DNA of 64,000 nt. It comes from Dicaeum eximium (Eukaryota; Chordata; Aves; Passeriformes; Dicaeidae). Within the stretch, counting starts at the first letter, position 1; each line of letters opens with the position of its first letter. A program made the position numbers and the translations under genes. Of this stretch, positions 60,233 through 64,000 are shown one piece after another. Location: positions 119,542 to 183,541 of the forward strand of contig VWZP01002206.1 of the NCBI GenBank assembly GCA_013396995.1. The letters run 5' to 3'. Below the pieces are notes generated by a model. It worked only from the letters and a program-made list of their open reading frames with translations. It was not told the origin of the DNA and did not search any database.

Positions 60233-60617
60233 CTGAGGGAGCTGGAAAGGGGCTCAGCCTGGAGAAAAGGAGGCTCAGGGGGCCCTTGTGGTTCTGCACA
60301 GCTCCTGACAGGAGGGGACAGCCGGGGGGGTCGGGCTCTGCTCCCAGGAACAGGGACAGGAGGAGAGGGAACGGCCTCAGGCTGGGCCAGGGGAGGTTTA
60401 GATTGGATATTAAGGAAAATTTCTTCATGGAAAGGGCTGTTCAGCCCTGGCACAGCTGGCCAGGGCAGTGGTGGAATCATTGTCCTTGAAGGGATTTAAA
60501 AGCTGTGTAGGTGTGGCACTTGGGGACATGGGGTAATGGTGGCCTTGGCACTGCTGTGGGAATGGACTCAAGATCTTAAAGGGCTTCTCCTTCCTAAGCA
60601 ATTCCATGGTTGTCTGA
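60233..60617 (+). mobile_element. CR1 LINE fragment, type B
   Basis: CTGAGGGAGCTGGAAAGGGG, 'ctcagcctggagaaaaggag', the GC-rich block 60293-60392 identical to 28749-28848, 'ttagattggatattaagga', CAGCCCTGGCACAGCTGGCC, 'gtggccttggcactgctgtg' and a worn end CAATTCCATGGTTGTCTG. Confidence 0.94.
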
Positions 60618-61689
60618 TTTTATGGCTTCCAACAACGATGTAAATTTGGTGCAGCTTAAACACAGAAGAGGGAAGTTCAAACAAAATAGCTCTTTAATTG
60701 AAGCTAATAAAGACAAAATGTTTATTTTGCTCATATCTTTGTTGTGCTTTTCTTAAGCCTTAAGCTGCACCTAAATCTACTTGTGTTTCCATGTGAACAT
60801 TTATTCCTATTTCTGCTTGTGCTCTGATTCCCCAAAACACAGGCAGGATGCAAGGGTAGGAATGTTCCTGCCTAGCAAAGCCACTTTCATGGAGTGAAAT
60901 GCAAATGTTGTTTTGTTTCCAGTAGTGCTGCAGCCAGTGGTTATTATTTTAGTAATAACACCCAGAAGGAAAGTCACCATTGGTTCGTACAGTGTGTAAG
61001 TGTCACCTTTAAAGACAGCAGCAGAAAATTGGGAAGTGATGGAGAGTTTGTGGCTTGGTAGGGAGGAAATCCAGGGTGGATTTACTGCAGTCTCAGCCAT
61101 CTCTGTCACCAGCCCATGGAAGCAGGGGACAGACACTGCCCAGGAGGCACAGAGCTGTTGTTATGATCTAAACTGTGTAGAGGTACCATGAGCTGAATTT
61201 CTGTGATTTCTCCTGCTTTTCACCACGGATTCTCCAGCAGGACTCTGAGAATGCTCAACTTTGTGAAGTTGAGACAGGTTCTTCTGGGTGAAAAATAATT
61301 TTATAAATACAGGCCCAAGCAATTGAAGTTGGGACTTGTGATGCCAGCCACAGCATCCATGGACTCATCAGCTGAGGGGTTTGGAGACCCCAAGGAGAAG
61401 CTCCACCTTTGGCAGAGGAGGTGCTGGGGACACAGGGACCGTGTCCAGGCTGGTGACACACGTGTGGCTCACGCACCCGAGCTGCTCCGGCCAGGCTTGC
61501 CCACAATTGCCAATCTGGGCTCCACAGAGTACTTTGGAAGCTGCATCTTGGCAAGCAAGGGCTGTGACAGATGCTCACTCTTTGTTTTTCCCGGGATAAA
61601 TACGGTCAGGCTTTTGGAGGTTGTTATTATTAGCGTCGGTGTTCCAGGCTTTTCAGGACAGAGTGCCTCTGCCACGCCTCCTCTCCTTG
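60618..61689. other. Unique spacer
   Basis: No gene or repeat recognised. Part of a 228-codon plus frame (61323-62009) starts here and runs into the next CR1; its first part has no motif I know. Confidence 0.5.
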
Positions 61690-62146
61690 GGACAAGAAAG
61701 ACATGGAGGGGCTGGAGAGAAGGGAACAGAGCTGGGGAAGGGGCTGGAGCACCAGGAGAGGCTGAGAGAGCTGGGAAAGGGGCTCAGCCTGGAGCAAAGG
61801 AGGCTCAGGGGGGACCTTGTGGCTCTGCAGAACTCCCTGACAGGAGGGGACAACCTGGGGGGGTCGGGTTCTGCTCCCAGGGAACAGGGACAGGAGCAGA
61901 GGGAACGGCCTCAGGCTGGGCCAGGGGAGGTTCAGCTTGGATATTGGGAATAATTTCTTCACTGGAAGAGTGGTTAATCACTGGAACAGGCTACCCAGGG
62001 CAGTGGTAGAGACTCCATCCCTGAAAGTGTCCAAAAACCAAGTGTTTGTGGCACTTTGTGATATACTTTATTTGTCATGGTGGTATCCAGGCAAGGGCTG
62101 GACTTGGTGATCTTGGAGATAATTTTCCAACCTTGATTCTCCTCTG
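61690..62146 (+). mobile_element. CR1 LINE fragment, mosaic of type B body and another 3' end
   Basis: The 5' part (ACATGGAGGGGCTGGAGAGA, 'gctgagagagctgggaaagg', GGAACGGCCTCAGGCTGGGC) is type B. After TTCTTCACTGGAAGAGTGGT it follows a different 3' region: CACTGGAACAGGCTACCCAG, 'ctgaaagtgtccaaaaacca', 'ggctggacttggtgatcttg'. It may be a separate CR1 subfamily rather than a recombinant. Confidence 0.9.
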
Positions 62147-63159
62147 GTTTCTCCATTGGTTCAACCCCGGATTCCAGACTGCTGGCTCTTGAGCTGCCTT
62201 CAAAACCCTGTTCCTCCTGTCTTTTCCCAGTGGCACAGATTCCCAGGGGCTCGTAAGGTTTTTCAGCATTTTCTGCGACAGCGCTGTCACCCACGGGAAA
62301 CGTGGCATTCCAGCTCTTCCTCCACAGGCTACCTGGCAGAGGGGAAGCCTCTTCCCAGCAGCCCTGCACACACAGCCACGTGGGGCTGGGTGTGGCAGGA
62401 GCAGGATTGCACACTGTGCTTTCATCCCCTGACCTTGCACAGCCTATTTCTGCAGGAGCACAGAGTTTGTTTCCTCACCTTGTTTGCTTCCCTTGGAGCT
62501 GGCACAGGATTTAAATGGAGCCTCTCCCTTGGCTATCCAGGTGTTTGCTCCTGTTGGTGTTACTCTCCTCCTCCTCCCGTTTCCCTGCCTGGGTTGTAGC
62601 ACATGACATTTTCACAGCAGGGCTGCAGTGGCTCCTGTGGGGCTCTGAGCATTGCAGGGCTGGATCCTGCCTGGGGCACCCTGGGTGACAGCAGGGCAGG
62701 GGATGGCAGGGATCTGGCAAGCTGGGATGGTCACAGGTGGCTGCTCTTTTAAACCTGGATTAACAGGTGAGATTGAGTAGTTAACAACATCACGGGGTAC
62801 CATCAGCACCATCAAAAGGTTGTTGCTTTGGTTCCTGAAATGCTGTTTAGGTGGGGTCATTCCTGCTGGGATGCTCCTGTCTGTGGTCCTGGTGGAGTTG
62901 CTGGTGCTTGGTGGAACCTGGCACGGGAATCCCACCTGGTCACCCAGCACCTGGCTTTGGAAAACACAGGGCAGTGGGTGTTAATGGACATTTGACACCT
63001 CCTTTGCCCAGGGCAGCCCTTTCTCCTGACAGCAGTTCTGGGGTGGCAGGAGGGGAAGGACAAGAGGCAGCATTTCTCCCCTTGGCTTCCTGCTGGCTTT
63101 GGGGCACAAAGGGATAGCCTGGAGTTGTGAGCCTGCCACCCACAGACCCTCTGCTCTGG
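62147..63159. other. Unique spacer between two CR1 copies
   Basis: No gene or clear repeat recognised. Confidence 0.5.
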
Positions 63160-63564
63160 AGCCAGGCTGGGAGAGCTGTGGGTGTCCAGCCTGGAGAGGA
63201 GAAGGCTCCAGGGAAGCCTTACAGCCCTTTCCAGTGCCTAAAGGGGCTCCAGGAGAGCTGGACTTGGGACCAGGGATGGAGGGACAGAACACAGAGAACG
63301 GCTTTCCACTGGCAGAGGGCAGGGATAGATGGGATACTGGGGAGAAATCCCTCCCTGTGTGGTTGGTGAGGCCAGAGCAGCTGTGGCTGCCCCTGGATCT
63401 CTGAAGTGTCCAAGGCCAGGCTGGACAGGGTTGGAGCAGCCCACCAGGCTGCTTCCAGGGATATCCTTCCAGGGACAGTGGAAGGTGTCCCTGCCCATGG
63501 CAGGGGGTGGAATAAAATGGTCTTTAAGGTCCCTTCCAGTCCAAACCATGCTGTGATTCTGTGG
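63160..63564 (+). mobile_element. CR1 LINE fragment, type A, with a small internal insertion
   Basis: GGCTGGGAGAGCTGTGGGTG, 'tccagcctggagaggagaag', 'gggaccagggatggagggac', CAGAGCAGCTGTGGCTGCCC, then an extra segment of about 35 bp near 63440-63475, then GACAGTGGAAGGTGTCCCTG, 'ggtctttaaggtcccttcc' and the tail ATGCTGTGATTCTGTGG. Confidence 0.94.
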
Positions 63565-64000
63565 TTCACCAAAGAGGGAATTTCTCTTTTCCAGCTGCAT
63601 CATGTGGACAGTGATATTTCGGATATGCCAAAGGCAGGCAGACCAGAATCCCTTTTTTTATCACAATACTCTTTGATTAAGATCATTACAGCAACTGGGA
63701 GCAGCACTGCTGGTAGGAGCGAGTTGGTATTTCTGTCTCACAGGCTGCAGCTCAGTGTTCAAGCTGTCAGCCCAGATGCAATTTAAAAAAAAAAACCCAC
63801 AAACCCAAAAAAAAAAACCCACCAAAAAAATAACAGAAAACCAAAAATGGTTTTTATCCACTGAGCCATTTTGGAGCTGTGGTTTTAAAAAGTAGACTCT
63901 AACTTGCTGGGGAATATTTTTATGGATATGCATCTACATGTTGTAAGATTTTAAAGAAAAATCTCTTGTATGTCTTTGTCACGTGAGAAGGTGCTTGTGC
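63565..64000. other. Unique DNA with A-rich tract
   Basis: Nothing gene-like recognised; contains the A-rich tract 63785-63847. Confidence 0.5.
63785..63847. repeat. A-rich tract (AAAAACCC)n
   Basis: Low-complexity A with CCC/CCAC interruptions. Confidence 0.87.

Noticed and set aside
61323..62009. Longest plus open frame (228 codons)
   Set aside because: More than half runs through a CR1 copy; the rest has no motif I know and composition explains its length.
1..64000. CRISPR arrays, operons, phage or bacterial systems
   Set aside because: Composition, CR1 elements and lack of long genes show vertebrate DNA; no spaced direct repeats are seen.
1..64000. Endogenous retrovirus LTRs or internal regions
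   Set aside because: I found no paired LTR-like repeats or retroviral frames that I could support by eye.

Overview
This window looks like a piece of bird genome, most likely from a songbird (passerine). The main evidence is about 19 fragments of the CR1 (chicken repeat 1) LINE retrotransposon, on both strands. They are 5'-truncated and carry the CR1 3' tail built on ATTCTRTG octamers. Two CR1 sequence types dominate and resemble forms I know from passerine genomes. I see no mammalian SINE or L1, and CpG is depleted in most places. The passerine assignment is an inference from repeat type.

I find no complete protein-coding gene, rRNA or tRNA. The longer open frames (up to 228 codons) mostly overlap CR1 copies or lack homology that I recognise, and many are antisense to one another. 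The window therefore reads as intergenic DNA or a long intron.

Layout. 1-11.2 kb: unique DNA with two type-A CR1 fragments (4.2 and 6.7 kb; the second holds the only N), several AT-rich segments that look like conserved noncoding DNA, and two splice-site pairs that could bound small exons. 11.2-22.5 kb: six CR1 copies, including the longest (12.55-13.06 kb), plus an old decayed LINE around 18.9-19.8 kb. 22.5-29.1 kb: unique DNA, then a tight CR1 cluster at 26.8-29.1 kb. 29.1-34.9 kb: mostly unique, one CR1 at 33.6 kb and a short tandem repeat at 34.5 kb. 34.9-36.2 kb: a CpG-rich patch followed by a group of CArG-like, MEF2-like and MCAT motifs. 36.2-54.5 kb: mostly unique, with CR1 at 38.7 and 47.0 kb, several CNE-like stretches and a candidate exon at 44.3 kb. 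54.5-64 kb: repeat-rich, with six CR1 copies, a GACAG pentamer array, a 34-T tract, an AT palindrome and an ATT microsatellite.

No set of genes works together here. The most checkable signals are the regulatory-looking patch at 34.9-36.1 kb, the candidate exons (1.4, 3.6 and 44.3 kb), the isolated CpG clusters in AT-rich DNA (7.8, 37.9, 41.3 kb), and the mosaic or inverted arrangement of some CR1 copies. I found no convincing new biological system.
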